From Arthrobacter sp. OY3WO11 (GTDB lineage: Bacteria > Actinomycetota > Actinomycetes > Actinomycetales > Micrococcaceae), in NCBI RefSeq assembly GCF_001641125.1, contig NZ_LWLP01000001.1:3537828-3601827 (forward strand): 64,000 nt of DNA, read 5' to 3'. The notes under the pieces are model-generated. The model was not told the origin of the DNA. It was given only the letters and a program-made list of their open reading frames with translations, and searched no databases. The position numbers were made by a program, and so were the translations under genes. Shown here one piece after another: positions 41,006 through 49,138 of the stretch. Every line of letters begins with the position of its first letter. The first letter of the stretch is position 1.

Positions 41006-41413
41006 CTAGAGTTCGTATTCGGCCTGGACGCCGAGCTTCTCGTGGACACACAGGATGTTGTGCTCCGTGTCCATAAACCACGCGCACTTCTCCGAGTCGG
41101 TGGTGCAGATGTGGTTCTCTGTCTTCAGGTCGGGCAGGTCGTAGTCCTGGAACGCGACACCCCTTGCCCCCATGTCACGGACCGTCCGCTCAATGTCCGT
41201 CACCTCGAAGCTCAGGGCGGTGTGCTCGGAGTGTTTGCCGTCCGAGACCGGCATCAACTGCAGCATGGGGCCGCCGTCGCCGCCGAGCAATTCGCTTCCG
41301 TCATCTGTCATGCCGCGGTGCGGGAGTCCGAGCTTTTCCGTGTAGAACCTTCGGGCGCGCGCTGCATCATCGACTGGCAGGACGGTTGTGGCTGTATTCA
41401 TTCTTAGATTCAT
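41006..41413 (-). CDS. VOC family protein (glyoxalase/bleomycin-resistance fold)
   Basis: A 135-residue vicinal-oxygen-chelate protein. The two beta-alpha-beta-beta-beta modules are visible, with VDDAARARRFYTEKLGLPHRG at the start, LSFEVTDIERTVRDMGARGVAF in the middle and CAWFMDTEHNILCVHEK near the end. Members are metal-dependent dioxygenases, lyases or binding proteins; no activity can be assigned. The ATG at 41413 follows AGGAGG by seven bases. A longer frame upstream is translation of the family A repeats and is discarded. Confidence 0.85.
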   Translation of the reverse strand: MNLRMNTATTVLPVDDAARARRFYTEKLGLPHRGMTDDGSELLGGDGGPMLQLMPVSDGKHSEHTALSFEVTDIERTVRDMGARGVAFQDYDLPDLKTENHICTTDSEKCAWFMDTEHNILCVHEKLGVQAEYEL

Positions 41414-41481
41414 GTGGCCACCTCCTACGGGCAGAATTTTACGCTTCCGCCCACCAAAAAGAACCGCCCGCTGCAGCCCCA

Positions 41482-41738
41482 GACGCTCCTCCCCCACTTG
41501 ATGCAGGAAATCCCCCAACGCTCTCTCACTTGATGCAGGAAATCCCCCAACGCTCTCCCACTTGATGCAGGAAATCCCCCAACGCTCTCTCACTTGATGC
41601 CCTTAAATCGCCAACGCTCTATCGGAGAGTGATAGAGCGTTGGCCAAAATGATGCAGGAAGTGAGAGAGCGTCACGCTAAAACGCACATCAAGTGAGCGA
41701 GCGTCACAGAAAAACGGGCGTTAAGTGAGAGAGCGTGC
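41482..41738. repeat. Family A 32-nt repeat array, locus 5 (largest)
   Basis: This fills most of the 335-base gap between the VOC and paaZ genes. Four minus-oriented units have CACT core ends at 41498, 41530, 41562 and 41594. A central hairpin with perfect 13-bp arms (41611-41623 and 41631-41643; loop GGAGAGT) follows. Three plus-oriented units then start at 41660, 41692 and 41724. All steps within each orientation are exactly 32 bases. The middle minus units are almost identical over their full length. Confidence 0.9.
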
Positions 41739-41748
41739 CGGGTGGGGG

Positions 41749-43860
41749 TTACTTGGCTACGAGGGTGAGGACGTCGTAGGTGGCCACGATCTCGTCGTTC
41801 TGGTTGGTCAGGACGGCATCCCAGGCCACCTCGCCATACTCGTCGGTTTCACGCGGGGTGATCTTCTTGGCGGTGAGCGTCACCCGGATGGAATCGCCTG
41901 CCGCCACGGGGGTGATGAACCGGAGGTTTTCCAGCCCGTAGTTGGCCAGCACCGGACCCGGAGCAGGTTCAACGAACAGGCCGGCACCCCAGGCCAGCAG
42001 GAGGTAGCCGTGCGCCACGATGCCCGGGAAGAACGGGTTGGCTTCCGCGGCCTCGTGGTTGGTGTGGGCGTAGAAGGTGTCGCCGGTGGAGTTGGCGAAG
42101 GCCGAAATGTCCTCCAGGGTGACCTGGCGCAGCTCGGACCGGACGGCGTCGCCAATCCTCAGGGTCTCCAGCGGCTTCCGGAACGGGTGGGTCCCCTCCG
42201 TCTCAACCGTGAAGTTCCGGCTGGCACCCGCGTGCCACACACCCGTGACGGCGGTGAGCATGTTCGGTGAACCCTGAATGGCGGTGCGCTGCATGTGGTG
42301 CATCACCGAACGGATGCCGCCCAGTTCCTCACCGCCGCCGGCCCGGCCGGGCCCGCCGTGGACCAGGTGCGGCACAGGCGAACCGTGGCCCGTCGACGAA
42401 CGTGCGTCCTCGCGGTTGAGCATCAGCACACGGCCGTGGTGCGCCGCGATGCCGGTCACCAGTTCGCGGGCCACCGCGGGATCGTTGGTGCAGACCGAGG
42501 CCACCAGGGAGCCGCCGCCGCGGGCGGCGAGGCGGACGGCGTCGGGTATGTCCTTGTACCCGATCACCGAGGAGACGGGGCCGAACGCCTCCAGGGAATG
42601 GACTTCCTCCGCCTCCGGGTCCTGCCAGTTCAGCAGCACGGGCGCCATGAAGGCGCCGCCGTCCACCACGCCCGTGGATCCGTCCGCGGACGTGACCGAC
42701 GGCGAATCGAGCGTTCCGTAGGCCAGCTCACCGCCGTTGTCCAGCATCGTCTGGACGGCGGCCCGGACATCCTTGAGCTGCTCCACCGAGGCGAGCGCGC
42801 CCATGGTGACGCCCTCGGCCCGCGGATCGCCAAGGACAACGCGCTCGGAGATACGCTTGCCGACGGCGGCAGAGACGGCGGCAACCAACTCCTGCGGCAC
42901 GATGGCGCGGCGGATGGCGGTGCACTTCTGACCGGCCTTGGCCGTCATTTCCGTGACCACGGAGCGGACGAAGGCGTCGAATTCCGGGGTTCCCTCCACG
43001 GCATCCGGGCCGAGGATGGCGGCGTTGAGGGAGTCGGTCTCGGATGTGAAGCGGACGCCACCTTGCACCACATTGGGGTGCGATTTCAAGGACAGGGCCG
43101 TGGAAGCGGAGCCGGTGAAAGCCACGAGGTCGCGGTAGTCCAGGACATCCAGCAGGCCGCGGACGGAGCCGGAAATGAGCTGCAGCGAGCCCTTGGGGAG
43201 GATGTTCGATTCAACGATGGCCTTGACCACCGCGGCGGCCACGTACCCGGTGGGAGTGGCGGGCTTGACGATGGTGGGGACGCCGGCGAGGAAGGCCGGG
43301 GCGAACTTCTCCAACATGCCCCAGACGGGGAAGTTGAAGGCGTTGATCTGCACGGCCACGCCGGGGATGCGGGTGTAGATGTGTTCACCGGCGAAGGAAC
43401 CGTCCTTGGACAGCACTTCCATGGGCCCGTCCACCACCACCTGGGAGTTGGGAAGCTCGCGGCGGCCCTTGGACCCGAACGTGAAAAGGACACCGATGCC
43501 GCCGTCGATGTCGATCATCGAGTCCACCTTGGTGGCGCCGCTCTGGGCGGAGAAGGCGTAGAAGTGCTCGCGCCGGGCGTTGAGGTACTGCGCCAGCTCC
43601 TTGAGCTTGAGGGCGCGCTGGTGGAAGGTGAACTGGCCGAGTTCCTTCTGGCCGGTGGTGCGGCCATAGTCAACGACGGCGGCCAGGTCCAGCCCCTCGG
43701 TGCTCACCTTGGCCAGGATCTCCCCCGTGCTCGCGTCCCGGACAGGCGTCGCGGAAGCTGCCGCTCCGGCGTCGGGCGTCCACCACGAATCCATGATGAA
43801 GCTGGGCACTGTCTCCACGGTGTCGACCGTGGCCTGGGGAGCTGTGGCTGTGGTGGTCAT
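41749..43860 (-). CDS. paaZ: PaaZ, bifunctional oxepin-CoA hydrolase / semialdehyde dehydrogenase
   Basis: A 703-residue ring-opening enzyme of phenylacetate degradation. The N-terminal aldehyde dehydrogenase domain (about residues 20-525) has the catalytic Cys in AGQKCTAIRRAIVP and the NAD-binding FTGSASTALSLKSH. The C-terminal MaoC-like (R)-specific hydratase domain (about 545-700) has DISAFANSTGDTFYAHTN and FFPGIVAHGYLLL. Length and domain order match E. coli PaaZ. The ATG at 43860 follows GGAAGGACC; a longer upstream frame runs through the operator and is discarded. It is divergent from a thioesterase gene, with a PaaR-type operator between them. Confidence 0.94.
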   Translation of the reverse strand: MTTTATAPQATVDTVETVPSFIMDSWWTPDAGAAASATPVRDASTGEILAKVSTEGLDLAAVVDYGRTTGQKELGQFTFHQRALKLKELAQYLNARREHFYAFSAQSGATKVDSMIDIDGGIGVLFTFGSKGRRELPNSQVVVDGPMEVLSKDGSFAGEHIYTRIPGVAVQINAFNFPVWGMLEKFAPAFLAGVPTIVKPATPTGYVAAAVVKAIVESNILPKGSLQLISGSVRGLLDVLDYRDLVAFTGSASTALSLKSHPNVVQGGVRFTSETDSLNAAILGPDAVEGTPEFDAFVRSVVTEMTAKAGQKCTAIRRAIVPQELVAAVSAAVGKRISERVVLGDPRAEGVTMGALASVEQLKDVRAAVQTMLDNGGELAYGTLDSPSVTSADGSTGVVDGGAFMAPVLLNWQDPEAEEVHSLEAFGPVSSVIGYKDIPDAVRLAARGGGSLVASVCTNDPAVARELVTGIAAHHGRVLMLNREDARSSTGHGSPVPHLVHGGPGRAGGGEELGGIRSVMHHMQRTAIQGSPNMLTAVTGVWHAGASRNFTVETEGTHPFRKPLETLRIGDAVRSELRQVTLEDISAFANSTGDTFYAHTNHEAAEANPFFPGIVAHGYLLLAWGAGLFVEPAPGPVLANYGLENLRFITPVAAGDSIRVTLTAKKITPRETDEYGEVAWDAVLTNQNDEIVATYDVLTLVAK

Positions 43861-43907
43861 CGTTGACGGGTCCTTCCAACAAAGGGGCAGGCAAACAGGA
43901 CGAGTCA

Positions 43908-43929
43908 TTACTGACCGTCCGTTCGGTAA
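43908..43929. promoter_or_regulatory. PaaR-type operator between paaZ and thioesterase gene
   Basis: A 22-bp inverted repeat with arms TTACTGACCG and CGTTCGGTAA around TC, in the 145-base divergent gap. A TAATATATT stretch overlaps its right end and provides a likely -10 for the rightward gene. One operator could control both divergent units. Confidence 0.78.
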
Positions 43930-44005
43930 TATATTCACCATACATGAAGTGCCGTGCTGCACACTAGAAGGCCAGGACGGTTTTCGGCCACCAAAAGGAG
44001 AACTT

Positions 44006-44449
44006 ATGAGCGCCCCATCACCCATGGATGCTGCCGAGAGCAAGCCTTCGGCGCACGAACTGTGGAAGATCACCCTCGGCGAACTGGACGAGAAGATGGG
44101 CGTCAAGATCCTCGAGGAGTCCGTCCAGCGCGTGGTGGCAACCATGCCTGTGGAGGGGAACAGGCAGTCTTTCGGGCTGCTCCACGGCGGGGCGTCACTG
44201 GCTGTGGGTGAAGCGGTGGGTTCCTGGGCGGCCGTGATCCACGCGAGCACGCTGGGCAAGACGGCGGTGGGAGTGGACGTTTCAGCCACCCACCACCGCT
44301 CCGCGCGGGAAGGGCAGATCACCATTACGGCTACGCCCATCCACCTGGGCGGCACGCTCACCACCCACGAGGTGCTCATCACCAACGAGGCCGGTCAGCG
44401 GCTCTGCACCCTCCGCATCACCAACCTGCTGATGCGGCGCCACAAGTAG
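44006..44449 (+). CDS. PaaI/YdiI-type hotdog thioesterase
   Basis: A 147-residue hotdog-fold thioesterase with the conserved LLHGGASLAVGEAVGSWAA helix, VGVDVSATHHRSAREG and the final strands CTLRITNLLMRR. It is related to, but distinct from, the paaI product at 34902; it is closer to 1,4-dihydroxy-2-naphthoyl-CoA/YdiI-type enzymes. AAAAGGAG precedes the ATG at 44006. Its promoter shares the PaaR-type operator with divergent paaZ, so it probably releases CoA from stalled phenylacetate intermediates. Single gene. Confidence 0.87.
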   Translation: MSAPSPMDAAESKPSAHELWKITLGELDEKMGVKILEESVQRVVATMPVEGNRQSFGLLHGGASLAVGEAVGSWAAVIHASTLGKTAVGVDVSATHHRSAREGQITITATPIHLGGTLTTHEVLITNEAGQRLCTLRITNLLMRRHK

Positions 44450-44474
44450 CCTGCTGGCCTGTGAGTTGGCGTCG

Positions 44475-44741
44475 TTATTCCGGCGTGTGCTGCCTCCGGC
44501 GGCGGACGAGTGCCATCAACAAGGTTCCGACGGCGATCGCCCCAGCGGCCCCGCCCGCTGCGGGGACCCCGCTGGCACCCGTGTACGCCAGGCCGCCGTA
44601 GTCGCGGTCCCGGGAGGACGCGTCTGACGGTTCCGCGGGAGTGGTGCCCGCAGGCGCAGGCACGACGACGGCGTCCTGGTCAGCCGGGGAAGAATCCGCC
44701 GGGGCCGGGGCCGGGTCAGCCGGGGCCGGGTTTGCCGGCAC
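44475..44741 (-). other. Displaced LAYTG cell-wall anchor region in an alternative frame
   Basis: This 88-codon stretch encodes a Pro/Ala/Asp linker, a sortase motif LAYTG, a hydrophobic helix (GVPAAGGAAGAIAVGTLLMALV) and a basic RRRRQ tail: a complete LAxTG-type wall-sorting signal. It lies in a different frame from the protease gene it belongs to. It would join the protease frame if the run of six G at 44771-44776 (six C in the coding strand) gained one base. Confidence 0.75.
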
Positions 44742-46567
44742 GGGCGCCGGGGCCGGGTCAACGGGCTGGCGGGGGGCTCTTCCGGCTCCGGCGGCACCGG
44801 CGGGGCCGGTCCTTCCGGGGCAGCGGCGGCGAACTCGAAGTCCGCAGCACCGGAGGCACTGAACCCGTTGACGGTCTGCGCGGTAAACCGGAGTGTCTCC
44901 TTGCCCTGCGGCGCCGGGAAGCTCCAGGTTCCGTCCGCGTTGACGGGGACCTCAAAGGTGTCCTGCCCCGGGATGGTGATCCGGACGTTTGAGTCGGCAG
45001 CTACGGCAGTGGCAGGGGCCGCAGGGACGGTGCCGCTGATGACCTGCCCCGGTTCATAGGTGGTGCCGGGCGCGGGAGAGGACACCGCAGGCGTGTTGAG
45101 GAAGAGTTCCAGCTGGTAGCCGGGCAGCACGGCCAGGCTGTCCGCCAGGGTGGCCCCGACCGCGAAATTCTCCACCACGTTGCCCTGTTCATCAGGCGTG
45201 TCTCCGGCGGCATGGGTGCCCACGGCGTAGTTGCCGCTGACATACGGGCCGCCGGAATCACCGCCGCTGGACTGGACGCCGTAGGACAGGAAGCCGTTGA
45301 ACGCCCGCAGGTCGTTAGGGTCCGCCGCGTAGCCTGGCCCGGGAACCACAAAGATCCCCACCGCATCCACCGTGCCGCAGGACCAGGCCGAAGTCCGGCC
45401 CGATCGGCACACCCGCGTCCCCGCCACGGGCTCGGCCGTGCCAATGATCTTGACGTCGGGTTCCGGCTGGGACACGTCGCCCCAGGTGCTCGCTGCCGGC
45501 AGCGGATCCAGGTCCGCGGGTAGGGATTCGACCACCGCAATATCGGTTCCCACATTTCCCGGGTCGTCCGGCTGGAGCGGGTCATTCACGCTCCCGGGCC
45601 GCAGGACCGGGCTGTTCCCAGGGCCGCCGAATTGGCTGAAACCGAACTTCCCGAGCGGCCCTGTCCGGTTGAACTGGAATTCCAGCTCTGCCGTTTCCGC
45701 TGCCCCGTCCGAGGCACAGTGGCCAGCCGTGAGGACGGCCGGGAGGCCGGCCGGGTCAAAGGCCGAAAAGCCCGCGGAGCAGATCCAGCCGGTGTCGGCG
45801 ATGTAGCCCACTCCCCCGGGAACGTCGGCCTCCGGCGCTAGCGGCGTGCCGTCGTCGAGCTCCACGTTGGCGAACCGGGCAACAAACTCCGCCGGCGATT
45901 TCCTGCCGGTGCCCGCCGCTTCGGAGCTCCCGGCCTCGGCAGCTGCGGCACCGGTACCGTCCGGGGCGGCTTCGGGCGCGTTGACGCCACCGGTACGGAT
46001 AACGAACTTTCCTCCTGAGGTGACCACCGCCTGCAGTCCGTGGATCCCCACCTCGGCCACGTATGCCTGGAACAGCTGCTCCGTGCTCAGCGCCAGCTCG
46101 GAGCCAGGGTTCGGCGCGGCGGGGCTCGGCGTGGCAGGGTCCGGCGAGGCAGGCATCGCGGCGCCGGCTGAAGCCGCCTCCATCACAAGGCCCGGGATGC
46201 CGGCGGCGAGCGCCGCCACCGCGTCCGGGAGTTCGCCACCTGTTCCGGTTACCACGATCTGCCCGTCCTGGAGGCGGGTGCCCGCATAACCGGGGACAGC
46301 CCTGAGCTGCCCGGCGGCGGCTGCGGCCCGGGCACCGATTTCCCCGGCGGCGGCGAACTGCTCCGGGGTGAGGCCGAGGTCCCGCTGCACGGCCTCGACC
46401 AGGGCGGCGTCCGACAGGAAGGAACTGTCCGAGCCCGGGACAGCCCCGGCATCCGCGCCGTCGCCCGGAGGAACCACAGCCCAGCCCGGCGCAGCCACAG
46501 CAGAGGATGCGAGGATTCCCGCGGCCGCGCCGAGGGAAAGGAACCGGCGGACGCTGCGCCCGCTCAC
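44516..46567 (-). CDS. Secreted S1 (trypsin-like) serine protease, C-terminus frameshifted
   Basis: The frame gives 683 residues. It has a signal peptide (about residues 1-30), a long pro-region (about 40-225), an S1 protease domain (about 230-490) with His in LTAGHCASD, Asp in VGTDIAVVE and Ser in SSGGDSGGPYV, then a beta-sandwich domain (about 505-585). After PEPEEPPAS the frame turns into an Arg/Pro-rich tail that looks artificial; the proper tail with LAYTG anchor is in another frame. The GTG start overlaps the TGA of the upstream phosphatase gene (GTGA), so the two are coupled. Catalytic part intact. Confidence 0.85.
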   Translation of the reverse strand: MSGRSVRRFLSLGAAAGILASSAVAAPGWAVVPPGDGADAGAVPGSDSSFLSDAALVEAVQRDLGLTPEQFAAAGEIGARAAAAAGQLRAVPGYAGTRLQDGQIVVTGTGGELPDAVAALAAGIPGLVMEAASAGAAMPASPDPATPSPAAPNPGSELALSTEQLFQAYVAEVGIHGLQAVVTSGGKFVIRTGGVNAPEAAPDGTGAAAAEAGSSEAAGTGRKSPAEFVARFANVELDDGTPLAPEADVPGGVGYIADTGWICSAGFSAFDPAGLPAVLTAGHCASDGAAETAELEFQFNRTGPLGKFGFSQFGGPGNSPVLRPGSVNDPLQPDDPGNVGTDIAVVESLPADLDPLPAASTWGDVSQPEPDVKIIGTAEPVAGTRVCRSGRTSAWSCGTVDAVGIFVVPGPGYAADPNDLRAFNGFLSYGVQSSGGDSGGPYVSGNYAVGTHAAGDTPDEQGNVVENFAVGATLADSLAVLPGYQLELFLNTPAVSSPAPGTTYEPGQVISGTVPAAPATAVAADSNVRITIPGQDTFEVPVNADGTWSFPAPQGKETLRFTAQTVNGFSASGAADFEFAAAAPEGPAPPVPPEPEEPPASPLTRPRRPCRQTRPRLTRPRPRRILPRLTRTPSSCLRLRAPLPRNRQTRPPGTATTAAWRTRVPAGSPQRAGPLGRSPSEPC

Positions 46568-47262
46568 CGGGACACCCCCGCTCCGCACAGGGCCCGGACG
46601 GCGTCTAGCTCCGCGGGGCTGAGTCCGTTGTCCAGCAGGAACGCCCGGGTATCCAGGCTCCGCACGAACTCCGCAACTGTGTTTCCGCGGGCCTCGAGCA
46701 GCGGGACCAGTTCCGCCTCGCTGAGGTAGCGTTCGCGCGCATGGGGCGGGCCGTGGGTGCGGTAGCGCTCGTTGATGCCGCGGGCCGCGCGCCGGTAGCC
46801 GTCGGCGATGTCCTGCCCGGAGTCCCCTGCAAGGTCCTGGACCATGGCCGCCACCATGCCGCTGCGGTCACGGCCGGCCGCGCAGTGCAGCACCACGGCA
46901 CCGCGGGCTGAGGCTGCCGCAAGCTCGCGGAAGACGCCCACCAGCTTGTCCGGGAACAGCCGCGCGTTCTCCGGATAGTGGGCAGGATCGTTGAGGTAGG
47001 GGCCGGTCACTGCGGTAAAGCGGGGGTGGCCAGGCTCCTCGGTAGGCGCTGAAACCACCACCATCCCGGACCAGGCTGCAACCCCCACCACGGGATCGGA
47101 GTCCCGGCGCTGCGCTTCCGCAGCGTTACGGAGGTCGATCACCGTGCGGATGCCGTCTTCGTACACCTGCCGCCAGCCCGCCTCGGTGAGCCATTCGCGC
47201 CTGCCCATGCGGTAGACGCCGCCGGCCACATGCCAGGCGTTGACAGCACCGTCCCAGTCCAT
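46564..47262 (-). CDS. Tyrosine-protein phosphatase (dual-specificity-like)
   Basis: A 232-residue protein with the cysteine-phosphatase P-loop HCAAGRDRSGM at about residue 125. The N-terminal part is of the actinobacterial PtpB/DSP type (MDWDGAVNAWHVAGGVYRMGR, RTVIDLRNAAEA). It would act on phosphotyrosine or phosphoinositide substrates. The chosen ATG at 47262 has CAGGACC before it and starts at the usual domain boundary; an ATG at 47283 or GTG at 47289 is possible. Its stop overlaps the protease start by four bases. Confidence 0.84.
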   Translation of the reverse strand: MDWDGAVNAWHVAGGVYRMGRREWLTEAGWRQVYEDGIRTVIDLRNAAEAQRRDSDPVVGVAAWSGMVVVSAPTEEPGHPRFTAVTGPYLNDPAHYPENARLFPDKLVGVFRELAAASARGAVVLHCAAGRDRSGMVAAMVQDLAGDSGQDIADGYRRAARGINERYRTHGPPHARERYLSEAELVPLLEARGNTVAEFVRSLDTRAFLLDNGLSPAELDAVRALCGAGVSR

Positions 47263-47381
47263 GGTCCTGCCCGGTCTCTTCATCCGCACAGCTAATCACA
47301 CCGGCCACAGGAGGCGCACGTCACAGCCAAGTAGTACGGTGGCTCGTACTTGCCTTCTTCCACCCGTTCAAGGAGAGCCAC

Positions 47382-48215
47382 TTGGGAAACATCACCGTAC
47401 GACGCCGTCGCTCGGCTTTTGCAGCAGGCCTCGCCACCCTCGCTATGGCGGCAGGGCTGGCCACCGTGCCGGCGCAGGCTGCGGACAAGACCAAGTACAT
47501 TGCGCTGGGAGACTCCTTCGCTGCCGGGCAAGGGGCCGGGCCGTACCTGGATGACTGCTACCGCAGCGATAACACCTACTCCGAGCTCGCCGACGAGGCA
47601 AAGGCGATCAAACTGGTTGCCAACGAGGCCTGCAGCGGGAAGACAACCCAGGATGTGGTGGACTTCCAGCTTGGGCAGCTGAACAAGAGCACCGAACTGG
47701 TGACCATCACCGCCGGCGGCAACAACCTCGGTTTCGGGGACATTATTAACTATTGCGGCGTCGTCCTAATGAACCTCCCCCCAGCTCCGGAATGTGGCGG
47801 CGCGATCACCCACGCGGAGGAACAGCTCCAGAGCGGCCAGTTGAAAAGTGACCTGGTTATGATGATCCAGAGCGTGCAGGCCGCCGCGCCCAATGCCAGG
47901 ATCGTGGTCACGGGGTACCCGTATCTCCTGGACCCCATCCCGGCCGGCCTGACCGACCCGCCAGCGCAGTTCATCTACCAGGCCACTGACTTGGCCGACC
48001 GGCTGAACCAGACGATCGCCGCCGCTGTCACCGCCGTTGGCGACCCCAAAGTGCAGTACGTCGACGTGCGGTCCGCGTTCCTCGGCCACGGCGCCTTGTC
48101 GCCAGACCCATGGATCAACCTTGGCGGCGCGCCCGATGGCTTCCACCCGAACGCCACAGGCTACCAGGCGTACTTCAGGGCACTCAGCCAGGCCGGCACT
48201 TACGCGGCTCCCTAG
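47382..48215 (+). CDS. Secreted SGNH/GDSL hydrolase
   Basis: A 277-residue exported esterase/lipase. It has a signal peptide (about residues 1-33, ending PAQAA). The SGNH blocks are visible: YIALGDSFAAGQGAG (nucleophile Ser), a Gly in ACSGKTT, Asn in TAGGNNLGFG and the catalytic His in GFHPNATGYQAY. Four cysteines (DDCYR, EACSG, NYCGV, PECGG) could form the disulfides typical of Streptomyces SGNH lipases. The start is a TTG at 47382 with AAGGAGA seven bases upstream. It converges on the GNAT gene, the two stop codons sharing CTAG. Confidence 0.9.
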   Translation: MGNITVRRRRSAFAAGLATLAMAAGLATVPAQAADKTKYIALGDSFAAGQGAGPYLDDCYRSDNTYSELADEAKAIKLVANEACSGKTTQDVVDFQLGQLNKSTELVTITAGGNNLGFGDIINYCGVVLMNLPPAPECGGAITHAEEQLQSGQLKSDLVMMIQSVQAAAPNARIVVTGYPYLLDPIPAGLTDPPAQFIYQATDLADRLNQTIAAAVTAVGDPKVQYVDVRSAFLGHGALSPDPWINLGGAPDGFHPNATGYQAYFRALSQAGTYAAP

Positions 48216-48820
48216 CCCCGCCGGGCCAGCCGGTACTCCAGGCCCGCCCGGACCATGGGCCACTCGTGCTCCAGGATGGAGAACACCACGGTGTCCCTGA
48301 GGAGCCCGTCGCGGGTCCTGGAGTGGTTGCGCAGGACGCCGTCCTGCTTGGCGCCCAGCCGGGCGATGGCCTCGCGCGACTGGTGGTTGAGCCAGTGCGT
48401 CCGGAACTCCACGGCCGGGCAGCCCAGCGTCTCGAACGCGTGCCGCAGCAGCAGGAGCTTGGAATCGGGGTTGGTCCCGGTTCCCTGGACGGAGGCGGCG
48501 TTCCAGGTGGAGCCGATCTCCACCCGGGGCGTGCCGGCGTCGATATTCATGTAGGTGGTCATGCCGGTGATCCGGCCGGGCGCTCCGGTGCCGGGGTCGA
48601 TCAGCCGGGTGGTGAACGGCAGCATGGATCCCTGCTCCTGCAGGTCGAGGCGGCGCCCGATCTCAGCGGCCATCTCCTCGGGGGCTGGCACCGAGGTGTA
48701 CCAAAGCCGCCACAGCTCGCCGTCACGCGCCGCGTCCACCAGTCCGTCGTGGTGCTCCCTGGACAACGGTTCCAGGGTTACATACCTGCCCGTGAGGGTA
48801 AGGGGTTCTAGGAAAGTCAC
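48212..48820 (-). CDS. GNAT family N-acetyltransferase (RimJ/RimL type)
   Basis: A 202-residue acetyltransferase of the Acetyltransf_3 class: LTGRYVTLEPLSREHHDGLVDAA at the start, then GSTWNAASVQGTGTNPDSKLLLLRHAFETLG (acetyl-CoA-binding region) and VEFRTHWLNHQSREAIARLGAKQDG. This class acetylates ribosomal proteins, small molecules or antibiotics; the target is unknown. The start is the ATG at 48820. Its stop overlaps that of the convergent hydrolase gene. Confidence 0.87.
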   Translation of the reverse strand: MTFLEPLTLTGRYVTLEPLSREHHDGLVDAARDGELWRLWYTSVPAPEEMAAEIGRRLDLQEQGSMLPFTTRLIDPGTGAPGRITGMTTYMNIDAGTPRVEIGSTWNAASVQGTGTNPDSKLLLLRHAFETLGCPAVEFRTHWLNHQSREAIARLGAKQDGVLRNHSRTRDGLLRDTVVFSILEHEWPMVRAGLEYRLARRG

Positions 48821-48895
48821 GGCACCAGCCTAGGTGCAACCACCAGGGCCGGTTACGCTGGGGACAGCACCAGGACGGCGAGCGAGGGAGTTTAC

Positions 48896-49129
48896 GTGTC
48901 AGGAACCAATCCGGACCCGCAGGATGACAAGATCACAGGCCTGGAGCCCGGCGGCGGGGTGCCGCCCGGCGAAACGCCTCCCGGTGAAGGGTCGGTGGCA
49001 GGCACCCAGGAGCCCCGGCAGAAGGGCTCAGGGAAGGGCCAGCAGATCTTCTGGATAGGCGCCATCGGGGCTGGCGTCCTGCTGTTCCTGCTCTACTTCA
49101 TCGGCTACATCGTCGGTTTCTTCGACTGA
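48896..49129 (+). CDS. DUF6480-like small membrane protein
   Basis: A 77-residue protein with a polar N-terminus (NPDPQDDKITGLEPGGGVPPGETPPGEGS) and one C-terminal transmembrane helix (about residues 51-73). The LEPGGGVPPGETPP stretch is characteristic of the actinobacterial DUF6480 family, from memory. The start is a GTG with GAGGGAG upstream. Function unknown. Its stop lies 9 bases from that of the convergent 3-hydroxyacyl-CoA dehydrogenase gene. Confidence 0.78.
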   Translation: MSGTNPDPQDDKITGLEPGGGVPPGETPPGEGSVAGTQEPRQKGSGKGQQIFWIGAIGAGVLLFLLYFIGYIVGFFD

Positions 49130-49138
49130 CCCGCGTTC

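Noticed and set aside
41414..41593. N-terminal extension of the VOC protein
   Set aside because: The extension is translation of family A repeats, and a strong AGGAGG site fixes the start at 41413.
41482..41738. CRISPR array reading of the 32-nt family A repeats
   Set aside because: The conserved core is only about 14-16 bases, the variable parts are 16-18 bases and often nearly identical between units, orientation flips inside loci, and no cas genes are present.
42295..43866. 523-codon open frame opposite paaZ
   Set aside because: The paaZ frame is unambiguous; the antisense product is Gly/His/Arg-rich without homology I can recognise.
43861..44385. N-terminal extension of PaaZ
   Set aside because: It would run across the PaaR-type operator and the divergent thioesterase gene; the ATG at 43860 has its own ribosome-binding site and matches the family's length.
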